From positions 68,955 through 132,954 of the forward strand of contig JAEZQY010000019.1 of the NCBI GenBank assembly GCA_023441055.1: a stretch of DNA of 64,000 nt. The letters are read 5' to 3'. Position 1 is the stretch's first letter; every line of letters begins with the position of its first letter. Shown here one piece after another: positions 1 through 8,512 of this stretch. The stretch is from Bacillota bacterium (GTDB taxonomy: Bacteria; Bacillota; Bacilli; Paenibacillales; UBA4045). A program made the position numbers and the translations under genes. The notes beneath the pieces were generated by a model. It was not told where the DNA came from, did not search any database, and saw only the letters and a list, made by a program, of their open reading frames with translations.

Positions 1-1
1 T

Positions 2-274
2 GCAGGCACCTTGATTGTCGCATCGCATGATCGTTATTTTGTCGAGAAGGTAACGAATGGGTCGCTGCGATTCCACGGGGGACAGCTGGTCAAGCGGAGT
101 GATTCTACTGAACTGGAAGCCTCTGACGATGGAAGGGAGCAGAAGCTGGCGCTGGAGACGGAGCTGCAGGCCGTGCTGGGCGAGCTTAGCTACTTGAAGC
201 CCGCGGACCCGCGGTATCAGGAGCTGGATCTTCGCTATAGCGAGCTAGCCAAGCAGCTTCGGAACATGGGTTAG
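2..274 (+). CDS. ABC-F family ATPase, C-terminal fragment (cut by window edge)
   Basis: This is the end of a gene that begins before the window; the frame is open from base 2. The visible residues AGTLIVASHDRYFVEKVTN match the H-switch region (SHDRxF) of the second ATPase domain of ABC-F proteins, which are soluble tandem ATPases that act on the ribosome rather than on a membrane transporter. After it comes a charged, Glu/Leu-rich tail of about 50 residues ending in KQLRNMG, typical of the C-terminal extension of these proteins. Walker A and B lie outside the window, so the subfamily (antibiotic resistance or translation factor) cannot be told. ThpR follows 42 bp downstream on the same strand. 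Confidence 0.8.
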   Translation, partial: AGTLIVASHDRYFVEKVTNGSLRFHGGQLVKRSDSTELEASDDGREQKLALETELQAVLGELSYLKPADPRYQELDLRYSELAKQLRNMG

Positions 275-316
275 ATAGCGATGTAAGACCGATACAAGGA
301 GAGGTGATGAACAACA

Positions 317-916
317 ATGAAGTCTAGAGGCAGTCATCTGTTCCTGGCTGTTGCGATTCCACCGGCGATTCGGTCGCAGATTAGTGATCTGCGCGGCCAA
401 TTGGCCAATGGGAGCAAGGCGTTCAAGAAGCTGGTGCATCCGGACGATTACCATATCACATTGAAGTTTCTAGGTGTGGTGGAGGATGGGCTTGTCGAAC
501 AGGTGAGGTCAGCGGCTGCGCATGCGGTATCCGAGCATACGCTGTTCACGCTGCGCGCTGCAGGGGTAGGTGTATTCGGCAAGCCTGCGACGCCGCGCAT
601 TCTCTGGTTAGGCGTCGGCGGTGACACGACCGCGCTCAGCAAGCTTCAATCGGATGTCGAGGCGGCGATGGTGCCGCTTGGATTCGCTCGCGAGGATCGG
701 CCCTATCGGCCGCATATCACGCTGGCGAAGAGCTATGTAGGCGAAGTGCCGTTCGAACTGACACAGGCCGGGCGTGCGATAGATCAGCAGGTGATGGCGC
801 TAACCTGGGAGGTCGGCGAGGTCGTGCTCTATCGCACGCATCTGGGTGCTGCGCCCATGTATGAACCGGTAGCGGAGCTCGCGCTGTCTAGGGTTGATTC
901 AGCAAGGTCCTCGTAA
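317..916 (+). CDS. thpR: RNA 2',3'-cyclic phosphodiesterase (LigT/2H family)
   Basis: The 199-residue protein has the two HxT motifs of the 2H phosphoesterase fold: YHITLKFLG near residue 50 and PHITLAKS near residue 132. The two histidines are the catalytic pair that opens 2',3'-cyclic phosphates of RNA. The length is usual for the bacterial ThpR family. The ATG follows a GAGAGGTGATG stretch. The last 29 bp overlap the end of the convergent DUF2935 gene. The physiological RNA substrate of this family is poorly known; the assignment itself is firm. Confidence 0.9.
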   Translation: MKSRGSHLFLAVAIPPAIRSQISDLRGQLANGSKAFKKLVHPDDYHITLKFLGVVEDGLVEQVRSAAAHAVSEHTLFTLRAAGVGVFGKPATPRILWLGVGGDTTALSKLQSDVEAAMVPLGFAREDRPYRPHITLAKSYVGEVPFELTQAGRAIDQQVMALTWEVGEVVLYRTHLGAAPMYEPVAELALSRVDSARSS

Positions 917-1316
917 TACCAATGAAGTATTCCGATTCCCGTCGAATATGATTGAGGACGACAATGGCAGTCTGATTACTCTTCAATGCCTCACTTTCTG
1001 TCCCCAGCTGATTCAGCAGCAGGATGAAGTGCTCGCTCTGCTGCATGGCGAATCGAACAAGGTCCATCACCTGCGTGTAGAATGCCGGACCAAGCGGTCT
1101 TCCCGCGGCTCTGACTACGGTCTCGATGTCGCGCACGAATGCCGCTTGCGTCTGGGAGAACGCCTGCTCCCAGGCTTGCAGCGCTTGCACGAACGGCTGC
1201 TCCAAGTTCGGAACGAGCGCGCGTATCACCTCCGTATGCTCCGCCTCCTGATGCTTCCAGAATTCCCCTTCGTCGAGTATTCGCAGCGGCATCTGATCGC
1301 CATAATAGAATTGCAT
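888..1316 (-). CDS. DUF2935-like protein
   Basis: A 142-residue, mostly helical protein beginning MQFYYGDQMPLRILDEGEFW, with an early FWKHQEAEHTEVIR segment and a later SEHFILLLNQ helix. His and Glu residues spaced along helices resemble DUF2935 proteins of Bacilli, which are thought to form a ferritin-like helical bundle; metal binding here is inference. It looks like a single DUF2935 repeat, while many family members carry two. The ATG at 1316 is preceded by GAGGAGG at a good distance. It converges on thpR with a 29-bp overlap. Confidence 0.65.
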   Translation of the reverse strand: MQFYYGDQMPLRILDEGEFWKHQEAEHTEVIRALVPNLEQPFVQALQAWEQAFSQTQAAFVRDIETVVRAAGRPLGPAFYTQVMDLVRFAMQQSEHFILLLNQLGTESEALKSNQTAIVVLNHIRRESEYFIGITRTLLNQP

Positions 1317-1511
1317 GACGGTACGCCTCCTCTAATTGATGCATGATAGTTGCCTCCACCATTCTATGCGAATATCTGCGCAATTATGGCAGAATACTGC
1401 GATAAGGATCATGTACCTGAGCGAATTAGCCGTGTATACTTAATAAGAATGAGCGCGGGTAGGCGCGGATGAATCCTAGCTGGCCGCGGAATGTTCGATA
1501 GAGAGGAGAGC

Positions 1512-2081
1512 ATGCACACGATGAAGGTAATTGTAGGTATGACTGGCGCGACAGGGGCGATCTTCGGCATTCGGCTGCTGGAGCTGCTGCGCATCGCGGA
1601 GGTGGAGACACATCTGGTGATGTCGACTTGGGCCGCTGCGACGATTAAGACAGAGACCGACTATTCGCCGCGTGATGTGGAGCGGATGGCCGATTATACA
1701 TACTCATCCAAGGATCTGGGAGCGAGAATCTCGAGCGGATCATTCCGCATGGACGGTATGATCATAGCGCCTTGCAGCATGAAGACGCTGGCATCCATCC
1801 GTGTCGGATTAGCGGACAACCTGATCACGCGCGCTGCGGATGTCATCCTGAAGGAGCGCAAGCAGCTGTTGCTGCTGACCCGTGAAGCCCCGCTGAATGA
1901 CATTCATCTGGACAATATGCTGACGCTGTCTCGCATGGGCGCGACGATCTTCCCGCCGATGCCGGCGTTCTATAATCATCCCGCTACGATCGGGGATATC
2001 ATCGATCATATCGTCTACCGCGTGATCGACCAATTCGGCATTCATATGCCGGAAGCCAAGCGCTGGGACGGCCTGCAGTAG
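1512..2081 (+). CDS. ubiX: UbiX-like flavin prenyltransferase
   Basis: The N-terminus MKVIVGMTGATGAIFGIRLLE is the nucleotide-binding loop of the UbiX/Pad1 flavoprotein family, and the internal APCSMKTLASIRVGLADNL segment is the conserved flavin-binding signature. UbiX joins a prenyl group to reduced FMN, making the prenylated cofactor of UbiD-type decarboxylases. AGGAG at 1504-1508 favours ATG 1512 (short gap) or ATG 1521; an ATG at 1491 lies before the SD and is unlikely. A gene for an FMN-binding split-barrel protein follows 19 bp downstream. No ubiD is visible in the window, so the client enzyme is unknown. Confidence 0.88.
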   Translation: MHTMKVIVGMTGATGAIFGIRLLELLRIAEVETHLVMSTWAAATIKTETDYSPRDVERMADYTYSSKDLGARISSGSFRMDGMIIAPCSMKTLASIRVGLADNLITRAADVILKERKQLLLLTREAPLNDIHLDNMLTLSRMGATIFPPMPAFYNHPATIGDIIDHIVYRVIDQFGIHMPEAKRWDGLQ

Positions 2082-2100
2082 GGAGAGGAGAAGACGAGCC

Positions 2101-2571
2101 ATGATCCATACGCAAAATAACCAACTAGCATCAGATATCTATAACTTCCTGAACGGGGAACAGCTGCCGAATAAGCAGCATGAGGCGATGCTGCTGCTCA
2201 CTGTCAGCGAGGAGGGCTGGCCGCATACCGCCATGCTTAGTGTGGGCGAGGTGCTCGCGATCAGTCCGACTGAGCTGCGGATCGCATTATGGCCGGACAC
2301 ACAGACCTCGGGCAATCTGCTGCGCACCGGACAAGCGACGCTCGTCATCGTCCATCGCGGCAAGGCTGTCTATATTCGTCTGACCTGCGACAGCCTTGGT
2401 GAGCTTGCGCACGCGCATCATCCCAGAACACGATTCCTTGCTCGAGTAGTGTCATATCGCGAGGATGTGGCCGCGTACGCGGACATCACCTCGGGCATCA
2501 CCTTCGAGCTCAAGGACCCGGCTGCCGGAATCGCTCGCTGGGAGCAGACGCTAGGGGAGCTGCGGATGTGA
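2101..2571 (+). CDS. Pyridoxamine 5'-phosphate oxidase-like FMN-binding protein
   Basis: A 156-residue protein with the features of the FMN-binding split barrel: a strand LLLTVSEEGWPHTAMLSVGEV (residues about 30-50), then IALWPDTQTSGNLLRTGQATLVIV, in which the T..NLL..G pattern matches the flavin/phosphate contacts of PNPOx-like proteins. The substrate cannot be inferred. It sits 19 bp after ubiX and shares a GTGA overlap with the next gene, so the three are probably co-transcribed. That pairing suggests a flavin-related role for the operon, which is inference only. Confidence 0.7.
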   Translation: MIHTQNNQLASDIYNFLNGEQLPNKQHEAMLLLTVSEEGWPHTAMLSVGEVLAISPTELRIALWPDTQTSGNLLRTGQATLVIVHRGKAVYIRLTCDSLGELAHAHHPRTRFLARVVSYREDVAAYADITSGITFELKDPAAGIARWEQTLGELRM

Positions 2572-3266
2572 TCCCGCCTATCCGGTTGTTCTTGGCCGCC
2601 GGAGTGGCCACATCGCCGAACTTCATGGAGGAGTTCCGGTGTGAGTTGCAGAGTAGAATGGAGAGCCAGTCCATCGTAGTCGAATCCGAGCTGGCGCATC
2701 CCTATGGCTATTGGAGCAGGCCGCTGTCCGCGCAGCTGCGAGAGGCTGGCCGCGATCTGAGGCGCGGCGCCAGCGGATACCGCGAATCGATCGGCGGCGC
2801 GAGGCTGCTGGAGGCGATTGATGCGCATCCCAGCAGTCAATCTGGGCAGTCGTGGCAGACTGTCCTGATCGGTCACAGCGCAGGCGGCACAGCTGCTGTG
2901 CATGCTGCGATGCGGCTGCGTGAACGCTCGGCGAGCGCAGGGCCTTGCCTAGTCGTGATGATCGGCTCGCCGCGATTCCGCATTCCTGCGGAGCTGCGTG
3001 AGCATATCTATTATCTCTACGCGGCGGGAGCAGCTGATCCGATCCCGCGTATTGGCGCTTTCAGCGGGTGGGGCATCCGCAGGCAGGCGCCACGCGCGGT
3101 GACGAGATTGCCGATAGTGGGCGGGCATGCGGATTATTTTCGCGGGGGGGAAGGGTTTCGGAATGCGTCTGGTCATAGTAATCTGACAATCACGTTAGAT
3201 CGGGTGTGGACATGGCTGATGGAACGCCTTATTGTGGATAATGGAGGCGATGAATCGTGCGAGTAA
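2568..3266 (+). CDS. Alpha/beta-hydrolase fold protein
   Basis: The 232-residue product contains VLIGHSAGGTAAVHAAMRL around residues 105-125, the nucleophile elbow (GHSAGG, serine nucleophile) of the alpha/beta-hydrolase fold. A late GGHADYF and a C-terminal ASGHSNL provide candidate catalytic histidines. There is no signal peptide. The GTG start overlaps the stop of the upstream gene by four bases (GTGA), indicating translational coupling. The closest characterised relatives are not evident, so the substrate (ester, lipid or peptide) is left open. Confidence 0.65.
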   Translation: MIPPIRLFLAAGVATSPNFMEEFRCELQSRMESQSIVVESELAHPYGYWSRPLSAQLREAGRDLRRGASGYRESIGGARLLEAIDAHPSSQSGQSWQTVLIGHSAGGTAAVHAAMRLRERSASAGPCLVVMIGSPRFRIPAELREHIYYLYAAGAADPIPRIGAFSGWGIRRQAPRAVTRLPIVGGHADYFRGGEGFRNASGHSNLTITLDRVWTWLMERLIVDNGGDESCE

Positions 3267-4063
3267 CCGTTCAGCAAGTCATAGAGCTGTTGACGGCGCC
3301 TGTTGGTATGCTGGAGCAGACGGTGGATGGGTTGCTAGTCGGTGATCCGGCGGCGCAGGTGAGCGGGATTGTGACGGCCTTCATGCCGTCCCGGCATGTA
3401 CTGGAGCAGGCAGTCCAGCGGGGAGCGAATCTAGTGATTGTGCATGAGGGACTGTTCTATGCGCATCATGATCGCGATGAGCTCGTCGGTGATCCGATCG
3501 TCCAGGAGAAGCGAGTCTGGGTCGAAGCCTCGGGCCTCGCGATCTATCGGATACACGATTATATCCATCGTTATCAGCCAGATGGCATCATGGCCGGATT
3601 GCTCAGGGAGCTGGAGTGGGAGGACTATGTTCAGGAATATCACTATGCGCATGCGATCGTTGCTTGTCCAGCCTTGCGGCTGCGAGAGCTGGCGGAGCTG
3701 GTGAAGCGGAGGCTGGGCATTCCTTATGTACGCGTTGCGGGCGACCTGGAGATGCTGTGCGCCAAGGTGGGCGTTCTGGTCGGGAATCGAGGCGGCGGAG
3801 CAACGGCAATCCCGGTGCTGGCTAGAGCGGATATCGATGTCGTCCTCTATGGCGAGGGACCGGAGTGGGAGACGCCGGAGTATGTGAGGGACGCGACCCA
3901 GCAGGGCGGAGCGAAGGGGCTGATCGTCCTAGGACACGCAGAGAGCGAGGCACCTGGGATGGCGCTGCTCGCCGACCGGCTGCGTGAACACTATCCGGAC
4001 CTTCCTGTACGGCATGTGAGAGAACAGTCTGCGCTGACTATTCTTAACGATACTAATAGTTAA
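3257..4063 (+). CDS. Nif3-like dinuclear metal centre protein
   Basis: The 268-residue sequence shows the Nif3/DUF34 pattern: a core around residues 35-60 (FMPSRHVLEQAVQRGANLVI followed by VHEGLFYAH) with the conserved VxHE metal-ligand motif, then a YRIHDYIH segment, and a C-terminal GHAESEAPGM where family members carry further ligands. Nif3 proteins form ring-shaped oligomers with two metal ions per subunit; their biochemical role is not settled. At 268 residues it lacks the extra central domain seen in the longer Bacillus YqfO type. The GTG start at 3257 overlaps the previous gene by 10 bp. Confidence 0.75.
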   Translation: MRVTVQQVIELLTAPVGMLEQTVDGLLVGDPAAQVSGIVTAFMPSRHVLEQAVQRGANLVIVHEGLFYAHHDRDELVGDPIVQEKRVWVEASGLAIYRIHDYIHRYQPDGIMAGLLRELEWEDYVQEYHYAHAIVACPALRLRELAELVKRRLGIPYVRVAGDLEMLCAKVGVLVGNRGGGATAIPVLARADIDVVLYGEGPEWETPEYVRDATQQGGAKGLIVLGHAESEAPGMALLADRLREHYPDLPVRHVREQSALTILNDTNS

Positions 4064-4154
4064 TGGTGTTAGGCGTGAGAGCTGCACAGATTAAGAAAAT
4101 TGCCAGAAATAAAGGAGTATATGCGATTAGCGAGAATTGTAAATAAATAGATTC

Positions 4155-4270
4155 AATCAATTTCATAACGGCCTATGCAGCTTAAATGAATACTATATAT
4201 TGATCGGAATGATTCACTCTGTCAATATATGGTTACCCCTAAATGGTTTTGCGTAGTTATGAAATTGATT
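4155..4270. repeat. 116-bp nested imperfect palindrome upstream of the SARP regulator
   Basis: Two perfect 15-base arms, AATCAATTTCATAAC at 4155-4169 and its reverse complement at 4256-4270, enclose a second pair, ATATATTGA at 4195-4203 and TCAATATAT at 4222-4230. Both pairs share one centre (4212.5). The inner stem extends to 12 pairs with one G-U. The rest is not symmetric. The region is AT-rich and lies in the 259-bp gap before the response regulator gene. It could be a regulatory site, a folded leader RNA or a degenerate miniature inverted-repeat element. Confidence 0.8.
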
Positions 4271-4322
4271 CCATTGTAAAAGGAAGGTTTCTGCTGACAA
4301 GCGAGGTGGGTCTATCACGATT

Positions 4323-5444
4323 ATGACACGAGTGATGCTAATTGATGATGAAGAAAGCGCTGTCGACTATCTGGAGATTCTGCTCTCGGAGATGAGCGGA
4401 ATTGAAATTGTCGGCAAGTATACGAATCCGCTGCTCGCGCTAGAGGAATTCCTGCAGGTTCGGCCAGATGTTGTGTTCGTAGATGTTCAGATGCCTGGTA
4501 TTCAAGGCATGGAGCTGGCTGCTCGGATGCGAGCGCTAGTTGCTGACGTGGGCATTCTATTCACGACGGCCTATTCCGAGTATGCGATTGACGCATTCGA
4601 GATGAATGCGACCGATTATCTGCTCAAGCCATTCACGAAGGATCGGCTTGCGAACGCGGTCGCGCGTATTCAGCAGCAGACCAGTCAGAACCAGGGATCA
4701 CAAGATCCAGTGCGCAGCTCGATTCAGATGATGGGCGGGTTGTATCTGCATGCGCCCAGTATTAAGAACGGCGTCATACCGTGGCGGACGAATAAGGTCA
4801 AGGAGCTCTGCGCATTCATGCTGCATCATAGCTGCAAGACGCTTAAGAGTGACGAGATTATTGAGGCGGTGTGGCCGGACTCAGATCCCGTCAACGCGAG
4901 AGCGTATCTGTACACCTGTCTGTCCTTCCTGCGTAAGAACTTGAAGGAATACGATATGCCGATGGAGGTTGTCAAGTATGGCAACAGCGGGTATATGCTG
5001 ACGATGGAGGATATAACGCTCGATGCGCACATAATAGGCGAACTAGTGGAACGGCGTGTTACGGATGATGAGCAGGATGAGCAGGCCATCACTAGGTTAA
5101 TCGAGCTGTATCAGGGTGAGTATCTGCAAGGCTGCGATTATGAGTGGGCGTCTCCCAAGCGAGATCAATTATACTTCAAAGCGATCACCGCGCTGCAGTA
5201 TCACTACGAGCACTTCACGAATAAGGGCAGGCAGGAGCTGGCCGAGCAATGCCTGCGAGCGATACTGGAGCTCTCCCCAGAATCAGAGCGCGAAGCTCGT
5301 GAATTGATGAAGCTCTACCTCGATCGGGGCAGAAGAAGCGAGGCATTGAAGCTGTATCATAGATTGGCTGCAGAGGTATGTGATAACCTGGGAGCGGAGC
5401 TCGAAGAGGAGACCATCTCGCTCTATCAGCGGTGTATCACGTAG
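4323..5444 (+). CDS. Response regulator with SARP-type activator domain
   Basis: Residues 1-115 form a receiver domain with acidic pocket D8/D9, phosphoacceptor D54 (VVFVDVQMPG) and K102 (DYLLKPF). After a short linker, residues about 160-225 (NKVKELCAFML to LSFLRKNLKEY) look like an OmpR-type winged helix, and residues about 240-373 are a helical bacterial transcriptional activator domain with TPR-like repeats (YQGEYLQGCDYEW; LYLDRGRRSEALKLYHRLA). This receiver plus SARP/BTAD layout is seen in large Paenibacillus signalling pairs. The gene is 32 bp upstream of the hybrid kinase, its likely partner. The gap before it holds a 116-bp palindrome that may regulate the pair. Confidence 0.85.
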   Translation: MTRVMLIDDEESAVDYLEILLSEMSGIEIVGKYTNPLLALEEFLQVRPDVVFVDVQMPGIQGMELAARMRALVADVGILFTTAYSEYAIDAFEMNATDYLLKPFTKDRLANAVARIQQQTSQNQGSQDPVRSSIQMMGGLYLHAPSIKNGVIPWRTNKVKELCAFMLHHSCKTLKSDEIIEAVWPDSDPVNARAYLYTCLSFLRKNLKEYDMPMEVVKYGNSGYMLTMEDITLDAHIIGELVERRVTDDEQDEQAITRLIELYQGEYLQGCDYEWASPKRDQLYFKAITALQYHYEHFTNKGRQELAEQCLRAILELSPESEREARELMKLYLDRGRRSEALKLYHRLAAEVCDNLGAELEEETISLYQRCIT

Positions 5445-5476
5445 GATGGATACTTTGAGATGGGAGACCGCTCCGC

Positions 5477-8400
5477 ATGAATAAGAAGTGGATGGCTGCA
5501 CTAATAACGATAACTGTGATGTTCGCAGCATTGTTCATTATCCACACGCTCTCAGACAGCTACAAGCTGGAGCCGTTAGTAGAGAACGGTGTTATTGATC
5601 TTAGGGAATGGGACTTCAAGGAGCAGGGACTCCTCCCGTTGAATGGCGCGTGGGAGCTGTATCGCGGACAGCTGCTGGGCGGTGACGGGGCGCGCTTGTC
5701 AGCTGAGGCGTTATTAGAGAATGAGCTTGTGAAGGTCCCCGATGAATGGCCTGCAGTGGGGGGCAATGTTCGGGGTGAAGCCACGTATCGACTGCGGCTG
5801 ATCACCGACGAAGAGAATCAGGTGTTCGGGGTGAAGACCTCGACGATACGGGTCTCGAATCGACTGATTGTGAATGGACAGGTTGTAGCGGGCAGCGGTG
5901 TACCGGGCCCAGCCTCCTCCTACGAACCTAAGGTGGAGCCTTATGCGGCGTACTTCACACTTGCGCCAGGCTACAATGAACTGCTGATTCAGGTAGCCAA
6001 CAAGGATTATCCAGCCGGCGGCGGAATTGTGAATACCATCTATATGGGACATAGCGCCGATATAGCCAAGCTCAATGCGCGCGTGAACGCGCATGACTGG
6101 ATCATGCTCAGCTCCTTCCTGCTGATCGGACTGTTCTTCTCCATTCACTTTATGCAGCGGCTGCAGGATCGGGCCATGCTCTCACTGGGCATGGTCTGGG
6201 TATGGCTAGCTGTCTATTCTTCGCTTACAGGCGAGCGATTGATCTTCACTTTGTACCCCGATATGCCCTTTTGGCTGTACATCCGACTGCAATTCGGTTC
6301 GGCACTCGCGGTCGGCATCTCCCTGTCCTACTTCGTTCTGCAGACGCTGCAGACTTATGTCTCCAAACGAATTATCTATACATTGGTAGCATTGCAGACG
6401 ATGTTGATTATGCTGACCTTCACAGGCGATCTGTGGGAGTATCGATTTTTGCTGAGTGTCTACTTCGTCGTACTGGCCAGTTCTCTGCTGTATATGACCT
6501 ATATGTTCCTCTATGCGGCCATGAGACGTGTGGAGGGCAGTATCTATCTGGCCATTACGGGCATTATCGCAATAATCTATGGGATTATTCAGGGCTATGC
6601 GAATTATTTCGGATTCCCGTATTATCAGCTTCCGCCTTTCGTTCCGTTCCTGGTGTTGTTCATGCTGTCTCTATTAATGTCGCATCGCACCGTGAACTCC
6701 TATCGACAGATCGAGGCCTTGTCTGTGCAGCTGCTGCAGGCAGACAAGCTGAAGGACGACTTTATTACTAGGACATCTCATGAATTCAAGACACCCCTGC
6801 ATGGCATCCAGAGTATAGCGTCATCCTTAATTGAAGACTCTGAACATGTACTGGCGCCGTCCCAACGCGAGAAGCTTGCGCTTATGATGAGCACGACGAG
6901 ACGTCTGTCACAGCTTGTCTATGATATTCTGGATATGTCGAAGCTGAAGCAAGGCGAGCTTACAATAGCGCCTGTATCGATCGATGTACGATCTACAGTC
7001 GATGTGCTGCTGCATATGTTCGAATATATGCGGAGAGACCGGGATATTGTGTTCATCAATCATGTGCCGGAGCAGATGAGCTATGTCTACGTCGACGAGA
7101 ATCGATTCCGGCAAATAATGAGCAATCTGCTGGATAACGCGCTGAAGTTTACCGACCAAGGCTCCATTGAGGTGTATGCCAGAGAGGTTGGACAGATGAT
7201 TGAGATCGCGGTGAAGGATACGGGCTGCGGCATTAGTGAGCTCGATCAGTCCCGCATCTTCGATCCGATGATCTCGAGGGACGCGGAGCATGGAGAAGGC
7301 TTCGGGCTCGGATTGGCGATCGTCCGGCAATTGGTGGACCTGCATCATGGCAGCGTGACTGTAGTCTCGAAGTTGGGAGAAGGCGCTACATTCCTCGTTC
7401 AACTCCCATCCGCGCGCGGACGTGATGAATCAGCAACACAGAGTCCGACTGAAGAGCAGGTAGTGACCGAGCGTGAATATAAGCTGAATACGCCCTATTA
7501 TAGTGAGCAGCCGGGCAAGTATACGATTCTGATCGCAGATGACCATGATTTCAATCTGAAGATCCTGATCGACGCGCTGGAGTCAATGAATTGTACGGTT
7601 ATCGCGGTGAAGAATGGGAGCGAAGCGGTCGCACGGATACGGTCGAATGTGAAGATTGATATTGCGATCTTGGATCTGATGATGCCTGAGCTGTCAGGGA
7701 TTGAAGTGTGCCGAATCATCCGCAAGTCGTACACGCCGCTGGAGCTGCCGGTCGTTATGGTGACAGCGGCCTTCGAGGCTAAGGATAAACTTGCGGCTTT
7801 CGACGCGGGTGCGAATGATTATCTGCCCAAGCCATTCGAGCAGTCTGAGCTGAAGGCGCGTATTCTAGGCCTGCTGGCGATGAAGGAGTCGCTGGGTAAG
7901 GCGGTCTATATGGAGATGGCCTTCCTGCAATCGCAGATCAAGCCGCACTTCCTGTTCAATGTGCTTCACTCCATAATCGCGCTAAGCTATAAGGACATCG
8001 AGAAGTCCCGCATGCTAACGAACCGGTTGGCGGATTATCTGCGTGGCAGCTTCCAGTTCAATAATACGCAGCGGCAAGTGCCGTTCGAGACAGAGCTGAA
8101 TCTGATTCAGGCTTATCTGGATATAGAGCAGGTGCGATTCATGAATAAGCTGCAGGTGGACTTCGAAATCGATGAAGAGATCCGCGAGCTCAGCATTCCG
8201 CCGCTCCTCCTGCAACCGCTCGTAGAGAATGCGATCCGACATGGCGTAGGCGCCAGGATTGAGGGCGGACGCGTGCATATGACTGCGCGAGCTGAGCGCG
8301 ACTGCTATCGATTCACAATTGAGGATGACGGGGTGGGGATCCCGCCGCATAAGCTGGAGCACATTCTGGACAGCGAGCTGAACGGAACCTCCGGAGTAGG

Positions 8401-8512
8401 CCTGCAGAATATTAATCGCAGACTGAAGTTCGAGTATGGTGTACAGCTGCGGATCTCAAGTGTTGTCGACCACGGGACCAAGGTTATGATTGAGATTCCG
8501 CGAAGCGCCTAG
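5477..8512 (+). CDS. Hybrid sensor kinase with 7TM-DISM input and two kinase cores
   Basis: A 1011-residue membrane sensor. An N-terminal transmembrane segment leads to an extracellular jelly-roll-like domain (about 25-200; LREWDFKEQGLLPLNGAWEL), then seven membrane helices (about 210-400) of the 7TMR-DISM type. The cytoplasmic part holds a HisKA/HATPase core with H435 (TRTSHEFKTPLHG) and GEGFGLGLAIV, a receiver with D733 (AILDLMMPEL), and then a second, LytS-type kinase core with H824 (QSQIKPHFLFN) and its own ATPase (LLLQPLVENAIRHG; GTSGVGLQNINRRL). Two kinase chemistries in one chain imply an internal relay, perhaps with the LytS-like part acting on the upstream SARP regulator. The ligand is unknown. 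Its end overlaps ogt by 29 bp. Confidence 0.88.
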   Translation: MNKKWMAALITITVMFAALFIIHTLSDSYKLEPLVENGVIDLREWDFKEQGLLPLNGAWELYRGQLLGGDGARLSAEALLENELVKVPDEWPAVGGNVRGEATYRLRLITDEENQVFGVKTSTIRVSNRLIVNGQVVAGSGVPGPASSYEPKVEPYAAYFTLAPGYNELLIQVANKDYPAGGGIVNTIYMGHSADIAKLNARVNAHDWIMLSSFLLIGLFFSIHFMQRLQDRAMLSLGMVWVWLAVYSSLTGERLIFTLYPDMPFWLYIRLQFGSALAVGISLSYFVLQTLQTYVSKRIIYTLVALQTMLIMLTFTGDLWEYRFLLSVYFVVLASSLLYMTYMFLYAAMRRVEGSIYLAITGIIAIIYGIIQGYANYFGFPYYQLPPFVPFLVLFMLSLLMSHRTVNSYRQIEALSVQLLQADKLKDDFITRTSHEFKTPLHGIQSIASSLIEDSEHVLAPSQREKLALMMSTTRRLSQLVYDILDMSKLKQGELTIAPVSIDVRSTVDVLLHMFEYMRRDRDIVFINHVPEQMSYVYVDENRFRQIMSNLLDNALKFTDQGSIEVYAREVGQMIEIAVKDTGCGISELDQSRIFDPMISRDAEHGEGFGLGLAIVRQLVDLHHGSVTVVSKLGEGATFLVQLPSARGRDESATQSPTEEQVVTEREYKLNTPYYSEQPGKYTILIADDHDFNLKILIDALESMNCTVIAVKNGSEAVARIRSNVKIDIAILDLMMPELSGIEVCRIIRKSYTPLELPVVMVTAAFEAKDKLAAFDAGANDYLPKPFEQSELKARILGLLAMKESLGKAVYMEMAFLQSQIKPHFLFNVLHSIIALSYKDIEKSRMLTNRLADYLRGSFQFNNTQRQVPFETELNLIQAYLDIEQVRFMNKLQVDFEIDEEIRELSIPPLLLQPLVENAIRHGVGARIEGGRVHMTARAERDCYRFTIEDDGVGIPPHKLEHILDSELNGTSGVGLQNINRRLKFEYGVQLRISSVVDHGTKVMIEIPRSA

